NCBI RefSeq assembly: GCF_000003605.2
Contig: NW_003130231.1
Span: 1 to 29,172, forward strand
DNA from: Saccoglossus kowalevskii
Lineage: Eukaryota > Hemichordata > Enteropneusta > Harrimaniidae
Length of the DNA stretch: 29,172 nt
Direction of reading: 5' to 3'
The first letter of the stretch is position 1. The number at the start of each line of letters is the position of its first letter. A program made the translations under genes and the position numbers. The notes beneath the pieces are model-generated. The model searched no databases. It was not told where the DNA came from and worked only from the letters and a program-made list of their open reading frames with translations. Shown piece after piece: positions 10,201 through 20,110 of this stretch.

Positions 10201-11580
10201 TTGTTATAATGGCAGTTGCCTGCAAAGTTGGTTATAACGGCAGTTGTCTGCAAAGTTGGTTATAATGGCAGTTGTCTGCAAAGTTGGTTATAAAGGCATT
10301 TGTCTGCAAAGTTGGGTATAAAGTCAGTTGTCTGCAAAGTTGATTATAAAGGCAGTTGTCTGCAAAGTTTGTTATGAAGCCAGTGGTCTGCAAAGTTTGT
10401 TATAAAGGCGATTGTCTGCAAAGTGGCTTATAAAGGCAGTTGTCTGCAAAGTTTGTTATGAAGCCAGTTGTCTGCAAAGTTGGTTATAAAGGCAGTTGTC
10501 TGCAAAGTTGGGTATAAAGTCAGTTGTCTGCAAAGTTGATTATAAAGGCAGTTGTCTGTAAAGTTTGTTATGAAGCCAGTTGTCTGCAAACTTGGTTATA
10601 AAGGCAGTTATCTGCAAAGTTGGGTATAAAGTCAGTTGTCTACAAAGTTGATTATAGAGGCAGTTGTCTGCAAAGTTTGTTATAAAGGCGATTGTCTGCA
10701 AAGTTTGTTATAAAGGCAGTTGTCTGCAAAGTTGGTTATAAAGGCAGTCGTCTGCAAAGTTTGTTATTAAGGTAGTTGTCTGCAAAGTTGGTTATAAAAG
10801 CAGTTGTCTGCAAAGTTGGTTATAAAGGCAGTTGTCTGCAAAGTTGGTTATAAAGGTAGTTGTCAGCAAAGTTGGCTATTAAGGCAGTTGTCTTCAAAAT
10901 TGGTTATGAAGCCAGTTGTCTGCAAGTTGGTTATAAAAGTGATTGTCTACAAAGTTGCTTATAAAGGCAGTTGTCTGCAAAGTTTATTATAAAGGTGATT
11001 GTCTACAAAGTGTTATAACTGCAGTTGTCTGCAATGTTGGTTATAAAGCCAGTTGTCTGCAAAGTTGGTTATAAAAGCAGTTGTCTGCAAAGTTGGTTAT
11101 AAAGGTGATTGTCTACAAAGTTGGTTATAAGGGTAGTTGTCTGCAAAGTTGGTTATTAAGGCAGTTGTCTGCAAAGTTGGTTATATAGGCAGTTGTCTGC
11201 AAGGTTGTTTATAAAAGCAGTTGTCTGCAAAGTTGGTTATAAAGGCAGTTGTCTGCAAAATTGGTTATAAAGGCAGTTGTCTGCAAAGTTGTTTATAAAG
11301 CCAGTTGTCTGCAACGTTGGTTATAAAGCCAGTTGTCTACAAAGTTGGTTATAACGGCAGTTGTCTGCAAAGTTTATTATAAAGACAGTTGTCTGCAAAG
11401 TTGGGTATAAAGGCAGTTGTCTGCAAAGTTGATTATAAAGGCAGTTGTCTACAAAGTTGGTTATCAAGGCAGTTGTCTGCAAAGTTTGTTATAATGGCAG
11501 TTGCCTGCAAAGTTGGTTATAACGGCAGTTGTCTGCAAAGTTGGTTATAATGGCAGTTGTCTGCAAAGTTGGTTATAAAG
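10201..11580 (+). repeat. B-type module, copy 3
   Basis: GCATTTG at 10296 opens the string and the next GCATTTG at 11581 closes it: 1,285 bp, equal to 46 monomers minus 3. The missing bases are visible as CTGCAAGTTGG (-1, near 10920) and AAAGTGTTATAAC (-2, near 11010). The PstI-bearing TTATAACTGCAG monomer is at 11019-11024 and the TTATATAGG monomer at 11181. The same string at 17463-18694 has 44 monomers, two fewer around the CAACG monomer. Confidence 0.85.
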
Positions 11581-12250
11581 GCATTTGTCTGCAAAGTTGA
11601 CTATAAAGTCAGTTGTCTGCAAAGTTGATTATAAAGGCAGTTGTCTGCAAAGTTTGTTATGAAGCCAGTTGTCTGCAAACTTGGTTAAAAAGGCAGTTGT
11701 CTACAAAGTTGGTTATACAGACAGTTGTCTGCAAAGTTTGTTATAAAGGCGATTGTCTGCAAAGTTTGTTATAAAGGCAGTTGTCTGCAAAGTTGGTTAT
11801 AAAGGCAATTGTCTGCAAAGTTGGTTATAATGGTTATAATGGCAGTTGTCTACAAAGTTGGTTATTTAGGCAGTTGTCTGCAAAGTTAGTTATAAAGGCA
11901 GTCGTCTGCAAAGTTGGTTATTAAGGTAGTTGTCTGCAAAGTTGGTTATAAAAGCAGTTGTCTGCAAAGTTGGTTATAAAGGCAGTTGTCTGCAAAGCTG
12001 GTTATAAAGGCAGTTGTCTACAAAGTTGGTTATAAAGGCAGTTGTCTGCAAAGTTTGTTATAAAGGCGATTGTCTGCAAAGTTTGTTATAAAGGCAGTTG
12101 TCTGCAAAGTTGGTTATAAAGGCAATTGTCTACAAAGTTGGTTATAATGGTTATAATGGCAGTTGTCTACAAAGTTGGTTATTTAGGCAGTTGTCTGCAA
12201 AGTTGGTTATAAATGCAGTTGTCTGCAAAGTTGGTTATTAATGCAGTTGT
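11581..12250 (+). repeat. A-type right end, duplicated with a 317-bp period
   Basis: The 9-bp duplications at 11823-11840 and 12140-12157 are 317 bp apart (11 monomers plus 9). Each is preceded by GGTTATAAAGGCAATTG and followed by GTCTAC and TTATTTAGG. A TTATACAGACAG monomer near 11710 links this stretch to 17.34 kb. Confidence 0.8.
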
Positions 12251-12540
12251 CTGCCAAGTTGGTTATATAAAGGCAGTTGTCTGCAAAGTTGGTTATAAAG
12301 GCAGTCGTCTACAAAGTTGGTTATAAGGTCTGCAAAGTTGGTATAAAAGCAGTTGTCTGCAAAGTTGGTTATAAAGGTAGTTGTGAGCAAAGTTGGGTAT
12401 TAAGGCAGTTGTCTTCAAAATTGGTTATAAAGCCAGTTGTCTGAAAAGTTGGTTATAAAGGTGATTGTCTACAAAGTTGGTTATAAGGGTAGTTGTCTGC
12501 AAAGTTAGTTATTAAGGCAGTTATCTGCAAAGTTAGTTAC
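12251..12540 (+). repeat. C-type module with damaged monomers
   Basis: A 2-bp insertion gives TTATATAAAGG near 12262. Near 12320 a monomer is cut to 21 bp (GGTTATAAGG joined straight to TCTGC, losing 7 bp), and the next one lacks a base (GGTATAAAAGCAG). The rest follows the C order with GTGAGC, GTCTTCAAAATT and CTGAAAAG. This is one of the few places where phase is lost inside a monomer. Confidence 0.75.
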
Positions 12541-13370
12541 AACGGCAGTTGTCTGCAAAGTTGGTTATAAAGGCAGTGTCTGCAAAATTGGTTATAACGG
12601 CAGTTGTCTGCAAAGTTGGGTATAACGGCAGTTGTCTGCAAAGTTGTTTATAACGGCAGTTGTCTGCAAAGTTGTTTATAATGGCAGTTGTCTGCAAAGT
12701 TGGTTATAACGGCAGTTGTCTGCAAAGTTGGTTATAATGGCAGTTGTCTGCAAAGTTGGGTATAACGGCAGTTGTCTGCAAAGTTGGTTTTAATGGCAGT
12801 TGTCTGCAAAGTTGGTTATAATGGCAGTTGTTTGCAAAGTTGGTTATAATGGCAGTTGTCTGCAAAGTTGGTTATAACGACAGTTATCTGCAAAGTTGGT
12901 TATATGGCAGTTGTCTGCAAAGTTGGTTATAATGGCAGTTGTCTGCAAAGTTGGTTATAATGGCAGTTGTCTGCAAAGTTGGTTATAACGGCAGTTGTCT
13001 GCAAAGTTGGTTATAATGGCAGTTGTCTGCAAAGTTGGGTATAACGGCAGTTGTCTGCAAAGTTGGTTATAATGGCAGTTGTCTGCAAAGTTGGTTATAA
13101 TGGCAGTTGTCTGCAAAGTTGGTTACAACGGCAGTTGTCTGCAAAGTTGGTTACAACGGCAGTTGTCTGCAAAGTTGGTTATAATGGCAGTTGTCTGCAA
13201 AGTTGGTTATAATGGCAGTTGTCTGTAAAGTTGGTTATAACGGCAGTTGTCTGCAAAGTTGGTTATAATGGCAGTTGTCTGCAAAGTTGGTTATAATGGC
13301 AGTTGTCTGCAAAGTTGGTTATAATGGCAGTTGTCTGCAAAGTTGGTTATGAAGGCAGTTGTCTGCAAAG
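12541..13370 (+). repeat. Largest T/C-type block, about 30 monomers
   Basis: Nearly every monomer reads ATGG, ACGG or TTACAACGG, with the 15-28 half close to consensus throughout. The few exceptions are CAGTGTCTGC with an AAAATTGG neighbour (12570-12595), TTGTTTATAA variants near 12645-12680, and a TTATATGGCAG monomer two bases short near 12900. It ends with the GGTTATGAAGG, GGTTATAAAGG, TTATTGTAAAGG exit. Confidence 0.85.
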
Positions 13371-13850
13371 TTGGTTATAAAGGCAGTTGTCTGCAAAGTT
13401 TATTGTAAAGGCAGTTGTCTGCAAAGTTTGTTGTAAAGGCAGTTGTCTGCACAGTTGATTATAAAGGCAGTTGTCTGCAAAGTTTGTTATGAAACCAGTT
13501 GTCTGCAAAGTTTATTATAAAGCCAGTTGTCTGCAAAGTTTATTATAAAGCCAGTTGTCTGCAAACTTGGGTATAAAGTCAGTTGTCTGCAAAGTTGATT
13601 ATAAAGGCAGTTGTCTGCAAAGTATGTTATGAAGCCAGTTGTCTGCAAAGTTTGTTATAAAGGCGATTGTCTGCAAAGTTTGAATATAGGAGGCAGTTGT
13701 CTGCAAAGTTGGTTATAAAGGCAGTTGTCTGCAAAGTTTATTGTAAAGGCAGTTGTCAGCAAAGTTTATTGTAAAGGCAGTTGTCTGCAAAGTGGGTTAT
13801 AAAGGCAGTTGTCTGCACAGTTGATTATAAAGGCAGTTGTCTGCAAAGTT
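13371..13850 (+). repeat. A-type fragments with an aberrant monomer
   Basis: Two short A strings are joined at an odd monomer near 13679 that reads TTTGAATATAGGAGGCAG, unlike any other in the window. It is followed by an exit-type TTATTGTAAAGG pair with GTCAGC. The join looks like a deletion or conversion breakpoint between two A copies. Confidence 0.65.
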
Positions 13851-14130
13851 GGTTACAACGGCAGTTGTCTGGAAAGTTGGTTATAACGGCAGTTGTCTGC
13901 AAAGTTGGTTATAATGGCAGTTGTCCGCAAAGTTGGTTATAATGGCAGTTGTCTGCAAACTTGGTTACAACGGCAGTTGTCTGCAAAGTTGGTTACAACG
14001 GCAGTTGTCTGGAAAGTTGGTTATAACGGCAGTTGTCTGCAAAGTTGGTTATAATGGCAGTTGTCCGCAAAGTTGGTTATAATGGCAGTTGTCTGCAAAC
14101 TTGGTTACAACGGCAGTTGTCTGCAAAGTT
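13851..14130 (+). repeat. 140-bp tandem duplication (two 5-monomer units)
   Basis: Units 13851-13990 and 13991-14130 carry the same private variants at the same places: CTGGAAAG (13870 and 14010), GTCCGC (about 13924 and 14064) and CAAACTTGGTTACAACGG (about 13957 and 14097). All are 140 bp apart. By eye I see no difference between the two units. Confidence 0.9.
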
Positions 14131-14250
14131 GGTTATAATGGCAGTTGTCTGCAAAGTTGGTTGTAATGGCAGTTGCCTGCAAAGTTGGTTATAACGGCAG
14201 TTGTCTGCAAAGTTGGTTATAATGGCAGTTGTCTGCAAAGTTGGTTATGA
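14131..14250 (+). repeat. T/C-type tail after the 140-bp duplication
   Basis: Four monomers (ATGG, a TTGTAATGG form with GCCTGC, ACGG, ATGG) lead into GGTTATGAAGG, the usual exit to an A module. Confidence 0.7.
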
Positions 14251-14984
14251 AGGCAGTTGTTTGCAAAGTTGGTTATAAAGGCAGTTGTCTGCAAAGTTTA
14301 TTGTAAAGGCAGTTGTCAGCAAAGTTTGTTGTAAAGGCAGTTGTCTGCAAAGTGGGTTATAAAGGCAGTTGTCTGCGCAGTTGATTATAAAGGCAGTTGT
14401 CTGCAAAGTTTGTTATGAAACCAGTTGTCTGCAAAGTTTATTATAAAGCCAGTTGTCTGCAAAGTTGGGTATAAAGGCAGTTGTTTGCAAAGTTTGTTAT
14501 GAAGCCAGTTGTCTGCAAAGTTTATAATAAAGCCAGTTGTCTGCAAAGTTGGTTATAATGGCAGTCGTCTGCAAAGCTGGTTATAAAGGCAGTTGTCTGC
14601 AAAGTTTGTTATAAAGGCGATTGTCTGCAAAGTGGGTTATAAAGGCAGTTGTCTGCAAAGTTGGGTATAAAGTCAGTTGTCCGGAAAGTTGATTATAAAG
14701 GCAGTTGTCTGCAAAGTTTGTTATGAAGCCAGTTGTCTGCAAACTTGGTTAAAAAGGCAGTTGTCTACAAAGTTTGTTATAAAGGCAGTTGTCTGCAAAG
14801 TTTGTTATAAAGGCGATTGTCTGCAAAGTTTATTATAAAGGCAGTTGTCTGCAAAGTTGGTTATAAAGGCAATTGTCTGCAAAGTTGGTTATAATGGTTA
14901 TAATGGCAGTTGTCTACAAAGTTGGTTATTTAGGCAGTTGTCTGCAAAGTTGGTTATAATGGCAGTCGTCTGCAAAGTTGGCTA
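14251..14984 (+). repeat. A-type module with the 9-bp mark at 14887-14904
   Basis: It runs from the TTATTGTAAAGG exit through TTGTTATGAAACC, TTATTATAAAGCC, a unique TTATAATAAAGCC, CTGGTTATAAAGG, GGGTATAAAGTCAG with GTCCGG, GGTTAAAAAGG and the 9-bp duplication, then GTCTAC and TTATTTAGG. The neighbouring A module at 15191 has the same shortened order, and their 9-bp marks are 823 bp apart (29 monomers plus 9 plus two single-base insertions seen at 14985-15060). Confidence 0.8.
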
Positions 14985-15190
14985 TAAAGGCGATTGTTTT
15001 ACAAAGTTGGTTATTATGGTAGCTGTTTGCAAAGTTGGTTTCTACGGGCAGTTGTGCGCAAAGTTGGTTATAATGGCAGTTGTCTGCAAAGTTGGTTATA
15101 ACGGCAGTTGTTCGCAAAGTTGGTTATAACGGCAGTTGTCTGCAAAGTTGGTTATAATGGCAGTTGTCTGCAAAGTTGGTTATAAAGGCA
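14985..15190 (+). repeat. Divergent monomer patch
   Basis: Three consecutive monomers are far from consensus: GGCTATAAAGGCGATTG with TTTTACAAAG (one base long), TTATTATGGTAGCTGTTTGC, and TTTCTACGGGCAG with TTGTGCGC (one base long). A GTTCGC variant follows near 15110. The array then returns to ordinary T/C monomers. This is the densest cluster of private substitutions in the window. Confidence 0.8.
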
Positions 15191-16090
15191 GTTGTCTGCA
15201 AAGTTTATTGTAAAGGCAGTTGTCAGCAAAGTTTGTTGTAAAGGCAGTTGTCTGCAAAGTGGGTTATAAAGGCAGTTGTCTGCACAGTTGATTATAAAGG
15301 CAGTTGTCTGCAAAGTTTGTTATGAAACCAGTTGTCTGCAAAGTTTATTATAAAGCCAGTTGTCTGCAAAGTTGATTATAAAGGCAGTTGTCTGCAAAGC
15401 TGGTTATAAAGGCAGTTGTCTGCAAAGTTTGTTATAAAGACGATTGTCTGCAAAGTGGGTTATAAAGGCAGTTGTCTGCAAAGTTGGGTATAAAGTCAGT
15501 TGTCCGCAAAGTTGATTATAAAGGCAGTTGTCTGCAAAGTTTGTTATGAAGCCAGTTGTCTGCAAACTTGGTTAAAAAGGCAGTTGTCTACAAAGTTTGT
15601 TATAAAGGCAGTTGTCTGCAAAGTTTGTTATAAAGGCGATTGTCTGCAAAGTTTATTATAAAGGCAGTTGTCTGCAAAGTTGGTTATAAAGGCAATTGTC
15701 TGCAAAGTTGGTTATAATGGTTATAATGGCAGTTGTCTGCAAAGTTGGTTATAATGGGCAGTTGTCTGCAAGTTGGTTATAAAGGCAGTTGTCTGCAAAG
15801 TTTATTGTAAGGCAGTTGTCAGCAAAGTTTGTTGTAAAGGCAGTTGTCTGCAAAGTGGGTTATAAAGGATGTTGTCTGCACAGTTGATTATAAAGGCAGT
15901 TGTCTGCAAAGTTTGTTATGAAACCAGTTGTCTGCAAAGTTTATTATAAAGCCAGTTGTCTGCAAAGTTGGGTATAAAGTCAGTTGTCTGCAAAGTTGAT
16001 TATAAAGGCAGTTGTCTGCAAAGTTTGTTATGAAGCCAGTTGTCTGCAAAGTTTGTTATAAAGGCGATTGTCTGCAAAGTTGATTATAAA
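15191..16090 (+). repeat. A-type module with 9-bp mark at 15710-15727, then a truncated A copy
   Basis: The string repeats that of 14251-14984, but its 9-bp mark is followed by GTCTGC and TTATAATGGGCAG instead of GTCTAC and TTATTTAGG, so the right flank has been swapped. Single-base indels cluster just after it: ATGGGCAG (+1), CTGCAAGTTGG (-1) and TTGTAAGGCAG (-1) between about 15740 and 15815. A new A start (TTATTGTAAGG, TTGTTATGAAACC) then runs to about 16090. Confidence 0.75.
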
Positions 16091-17462
16091 GTCAGTTGTC
16101 TGCAAAGCTGGTTATAAAGGCAGTTGTCTGCAAAGTTTGTTATAAAGGCGATTGTCTGCAAAGTGGCTTATAAAGGCAGTTGTCTGCAAAGTTTGTTATG
16201 AAGCCAGTTGTCTGCAAAGTTGGTTATAAAGGCAGTTGTCTGCAAAGTTGGGTATAAAGTCAGTTGTCTGCAAAGTTGATTATAAAGGCAGTTGTCTGTA
16301 AAGTTTGTTATGAAGCCAGTTGTCTGCAAAGTTGGGTATAAAGTCAGTTGTCTACAAAGTTGGTTATAAAGGCAGTTGTCTGCAAAGTTTGTTATAAAGG
16401 CGATTGTCTGCAAAGTTTGTTATAAAGGCAGTTGTCTGCAAAGTTGGTTATAAAGGCAGTCGTCTGCAAAGTTTGTTATTAAGGTAGTTGTCTGCAAAGT
16501 TGGTTATAAAAGCAGTTGTCTGCAAAGTTGGTTATAAAGGCAGTTGTCTGCAAAGTTGGTTATAAAGGTAGTTGTCAGCAAAGTTGGCTATTAAGGCAGT
16601 TGTCTTCAAAATTGGTTATGAAGCCAGTTGTCTGCAAAGTTGGTTATAAAGGTGATTGTCTACAAAGTTGCTTATAAAGGCAGTTGTCTGCAAAGTTTGT
16701 TATAAAGGTGATTGTCTACAAAGTTGTTATAACTGCAGTTGTCTGCAATGTTGGTTATAAAGCCAGTTGTCTGCAAAGTTGGTTATAAAAGCAGTTGTCT
16801 GCAAAGTTGGTTATAAAGGTGATTGTCTACAAAGTTGGTTATAAGGGTAGTTGTCTGCAAAGTTGGTCATTAAGGCAGTTGTCTGCAAAGTTGGTTATAT
16901 AGGCAGTTGTCTGCAAGGTTGGTTATAAAACCAGTTGTCTGCAACGTTGGTTATAAAGCCAGTTGTCTACAAAGTTGGTTATAACGGCAGTTGTCTGCAA
17001 AGTTCATCATAAAGCCAGTTGTCTACAAAGTTGGTTATAACGGCAGTTGTCTGCAAAGTTTATTATAAAGACAGTTGTCTGCAAAGTTGGGTATAAAGGC
17101 AGTTGTCTGCAAAGTTTGTTATAATGGCAGTTGCCTGCAAAGTTGGTTATAACGGCAGTTGTCTGCAAAGTTGGTTATAATGGCAGTTGTCTGCAAAGTT
17201 GGTTATAAAGGCATTTGTCTGCAAAGTTGGCTATAAAGTCAGTTGTCTGCAAAGTTGATTATAAAGGCAGTTGTCTGCAAAGTTGGTTATGAAGCCAGTT
17301 GTCTGCAAACTTGGTTAAAAAGGCAGTTGTCTACAAAGTTGGTTATACAGACAGTTGTCTGCAAAGTTTGTTATAAAGGCGATTGTCTGCAAAGTTTGTT
17401 ATAAAGGCAGTTGTCTGCAAAGTTGGTTATAAAGGCAATTGTCTCCAAAGTTGGTTATAAAG
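16091..17462 (+). repeat. B-type higher-order unit, first of three in tandem
   Basis: The PstI monomer lies at 16733-16738 and TTATATAGG at 16895. A two-monomer unit (an AAAGCC monomer with GTCTAC, then TTATAACGG) is doubled near 16935-17045, with an unusual TCATCATAAAGCC between. The unit ends with GCATTTG at 17211, TTATACAGACAG and GTCTCC. Confidence 0.85.
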
Positions 17463-18693
17463 GCATTTGTCTGCAAAGTTGGGTATAAAGTCAGTTGTCT
17501 GCAAAGTTGATTATAAAGGCAGTTGTCTGCAAAGTTTGTTATGAAGCCAGTTGTCTGCAAAGTTTGTTATAAAGGCGATTGTCTGCAAAGTGGCTTATAA
17601 AGGCAGTTGTCTGCAAAGTTTGTTATGAAGCCAGTTGTCTGCAAAGTTGGTTATAAAGGCAGTTGTCTGCAAAGTTGGGTATAAAGTCAGTTGTCTGCAA
17701 AGTTGATTATAAAGGCAGTTGTCTGTAAAGTTTGTTATGAAGCCAGTTGTCTGCAAACTTGGTTATAAAGGCAGTTATCTGCAAAGTTGGGTATAAAGTC
17801 AGTTGTCTACAAAGTTGATTATAGAGGCAGTTGTCTGCAAAGTTTGTTATAAAGGCGATTGTCTGCAAAGTTTGTTATAAAGGCAGTTGTCTGCAAAGTT
17901 GGTTATAAAGGCAGTCGTCTGCAAAGTTTGTTATTAAGGTAGTTGTCTGCAAAGTTGGTTATAAAAGCAGTTGTCTGCAAAGTTGGTTATAAAGGCAGTT
18001 GTCTGCAAAGTTGGTTATAAAGGTAGTTGTCAGCAAAGTTGGCTATTAAGGCAGTTGTCTTCAAAATTGGTTATGAAGCCAGTTGTCTGCAAAGTTGGTT
18101 ATAAAAGTGATTGTCTACAAAGTTGCTTATAAAGGCAGTTTTCTGCAAAGTTTATTATAAAGGTGATTGTCTACAAAGTTGTTATAACTGCAGTTGTCTG
18201 CAATGTTGGTTATAAAGCCAGTTGTCTGCAAAGTTGGTTATAAAAGCAGTTGTCTGCAAAGTTGGTTATAAAGGTGATTGTCTACAAAGTTGGTTATAAG
18301 GGTAGTTGTCTGCAAAGTTGGTTATTAAGGCAGTTGTCTGCAAAGTTGGTTATATAGGCAGTTGTCTGCAAGGTTGGTTATAAAAGCAGTTGTCTGCAAA
18401 GTTGGTTATAAAGGCAGTTGTCTGCAACGTTGGTTATAAAGCCAGTTGTCTACAAAGTTGGTTATAACGGCAGTTGTCTGCAAAGTTTATTATAAAGACA
18501 GTTGTCTGCAAAGTTGGGTATAAAGGCAGTTGTCTGCAAAGTTGATTATAAAGGCAGTTGTCTACAAAGTTGGTTATAAAGGCAGTTGTCTGCAAAGTTT
18601 GTTATAATGGCAGTTGCCTGCAAAGTTGGTTATAACGGCAGTTGTCTGCAAAGTTGGTTATAATGGCAGTTGTCTGCAAAGTTGGTTATAAAG
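17463..18693 (+). repeat. B-type higher-order unit, second in tandem
   Basis: GCATTTG at 17463 to GCATTTG at 18694 is 1,231 bp (44 monomers minus the 1-bp deletion of the TTATAACTGCAG monomer, PstI at 18188-18193). TTATATAGG at 18350 is 1,455 bp from the first unit's copy (52 monomers minus 1). This unit is the closest match to the distant B copy at 630-1560. Confidence 0.88.
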
Positions 18694-20110
18694 GCATTTG
18701 TCTGCAAAGTTGGCTATAAAGTCAGTTGTCTGCAAAGTTGATTATAAAGGCAGTTGTCTGCAAAGTTTGTTATGAAGCCAGTTGTCTGCAAACTTGGTTA
18801 AAAAGGCAGTAGTCTACAAAGTTGGTTATACAGAAAGTTGTCTGCAAAGTTTGTTATAAAGGCGATTGTCTGCAAAGTTTGTTATAAAGGCAGTTGTCTG
18901 CAAAGTTGGGTATAAAGGCATGTCTCCAAAGTTGGGTATAAAAGCATTTGTCTGCAAAGTTGGGTATAAAGGCAGTTGTCTGCAAAATTGGTTATAAAGG
19001 CAGTGTCTGCAAAGTTGTTTATAAAGCCAGTTGTCTGCAACGTTGGTTATAAAGCCAGTTGTCTACAAAGTTGGTTATAACGGCAGTTGTCTGCACAGTT
19101 GATTATAAAGGCAGTTGTCTGCAAAGTTTGTTATGAAACCAGTTGTCTGCAAAGTTTATTATAAAGCCAGTTGTCTGCAAAGTTGGGTATAAAGGCAGTT
19201 GTTTGCAAAGTTGATTATAGAGGCAGTTGTCTGCAAAGTTTGTTATAAAGGCGATTGTCTGCAAAGTTTGTTATAAAGGCAGTTGTCTGCAAAGTTGGTT
19301 ATAAAGGCAGTCGTCTGCAAAGTTTGTTATTAAGTTAGTTGTCTGCAAAGTTGGTTATAAAAGCAGTTGTCTGCAAAGTTGGTTATAAAGGCAGTTGTCT
19401 GCAAAGTTGGTTATAAAGGTAGTTGTCAGCAAAGTTGGCTATTAAGGCAGTTGTCTTCAAAATTGGTTATGAAGCCAGTTGTCTGCAAAGTTGGTTATAA
19501 AAGTGATTGTCTACAAAGTTGCTTATAAAGGCAGTTGTCTGCAAAGTTTATTATAAAGGTGATTGTCTACAAAGTTGTTATAACTGCAGTTGTCTGCAAT
19601 GTTGGTTATAAAGCCAGTTGTCTGCAAAGTTGGTTATAAAAGCAGTTGTCTGCAAAGTTGGTTATAAAGGTGATTGTCTACAAAGTTGGTTATAAGGGTA
19701 GTTGTCTGCAAAGTTGGTTATTAAGGCAGTTGTCTGCAAAGTTGGTTATATAGGCAGTTGTCTGCAAGGTTGGTTATAAAAGCAGTTGTCTGCAAAGTTG
19801 GTTATAAAGGCAGTTGTCTGCAAAATTGGTTATAAAGGCAGTTGTCTGCAAAGTTGTTTATAAAGCCAGTTGTCTGCAACGTTGGTTATAAAGCCAGTTG
19901 TCTACAAAGTTGGTTATAACGGCAGTTGTCTGCACAGTTGATTATAAAGGCAGTTGTCTGCAAAGTTTGTTATGAAACCAGTTGTCTGCAAAGTTTATTA
20001 TAAAGCCAGTTGTCTGCAAAGTTGGGTATAAAGGCAGTTGTTTGCAAAGTTGATTATAGAGGCAGTTGTCTGCAAAGTTTGTTATAAAGGCGATTGTCTG
20101 CAAAGTTTGT
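18694..20110 (+). repeat. B-type higher-order unit, third, with an 839-bp internal duplication
   Basis: It holds the rare CAGTAGTCTAC and TTATACAGAAAG monomers also seen near 641. The PstI monomer is at 19584-19589 and TTATATAGG at 19746, 1,396 bp after unit two (50 monomers minus 4). The four missing bases are visible: GGCATGTCTCC (-2, near 18918), GGCAGTGTCTGC (-1, near 19003) and the PstI monomer deletion. A string from CAACG through CACAGTTG, TTATGAAACC and TTATAGAGG appears twice, 839 bp apart (CAACG at 19038 and 19877; GATTATAGAGG at 19213 and 20052). Confidence 0.85.
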
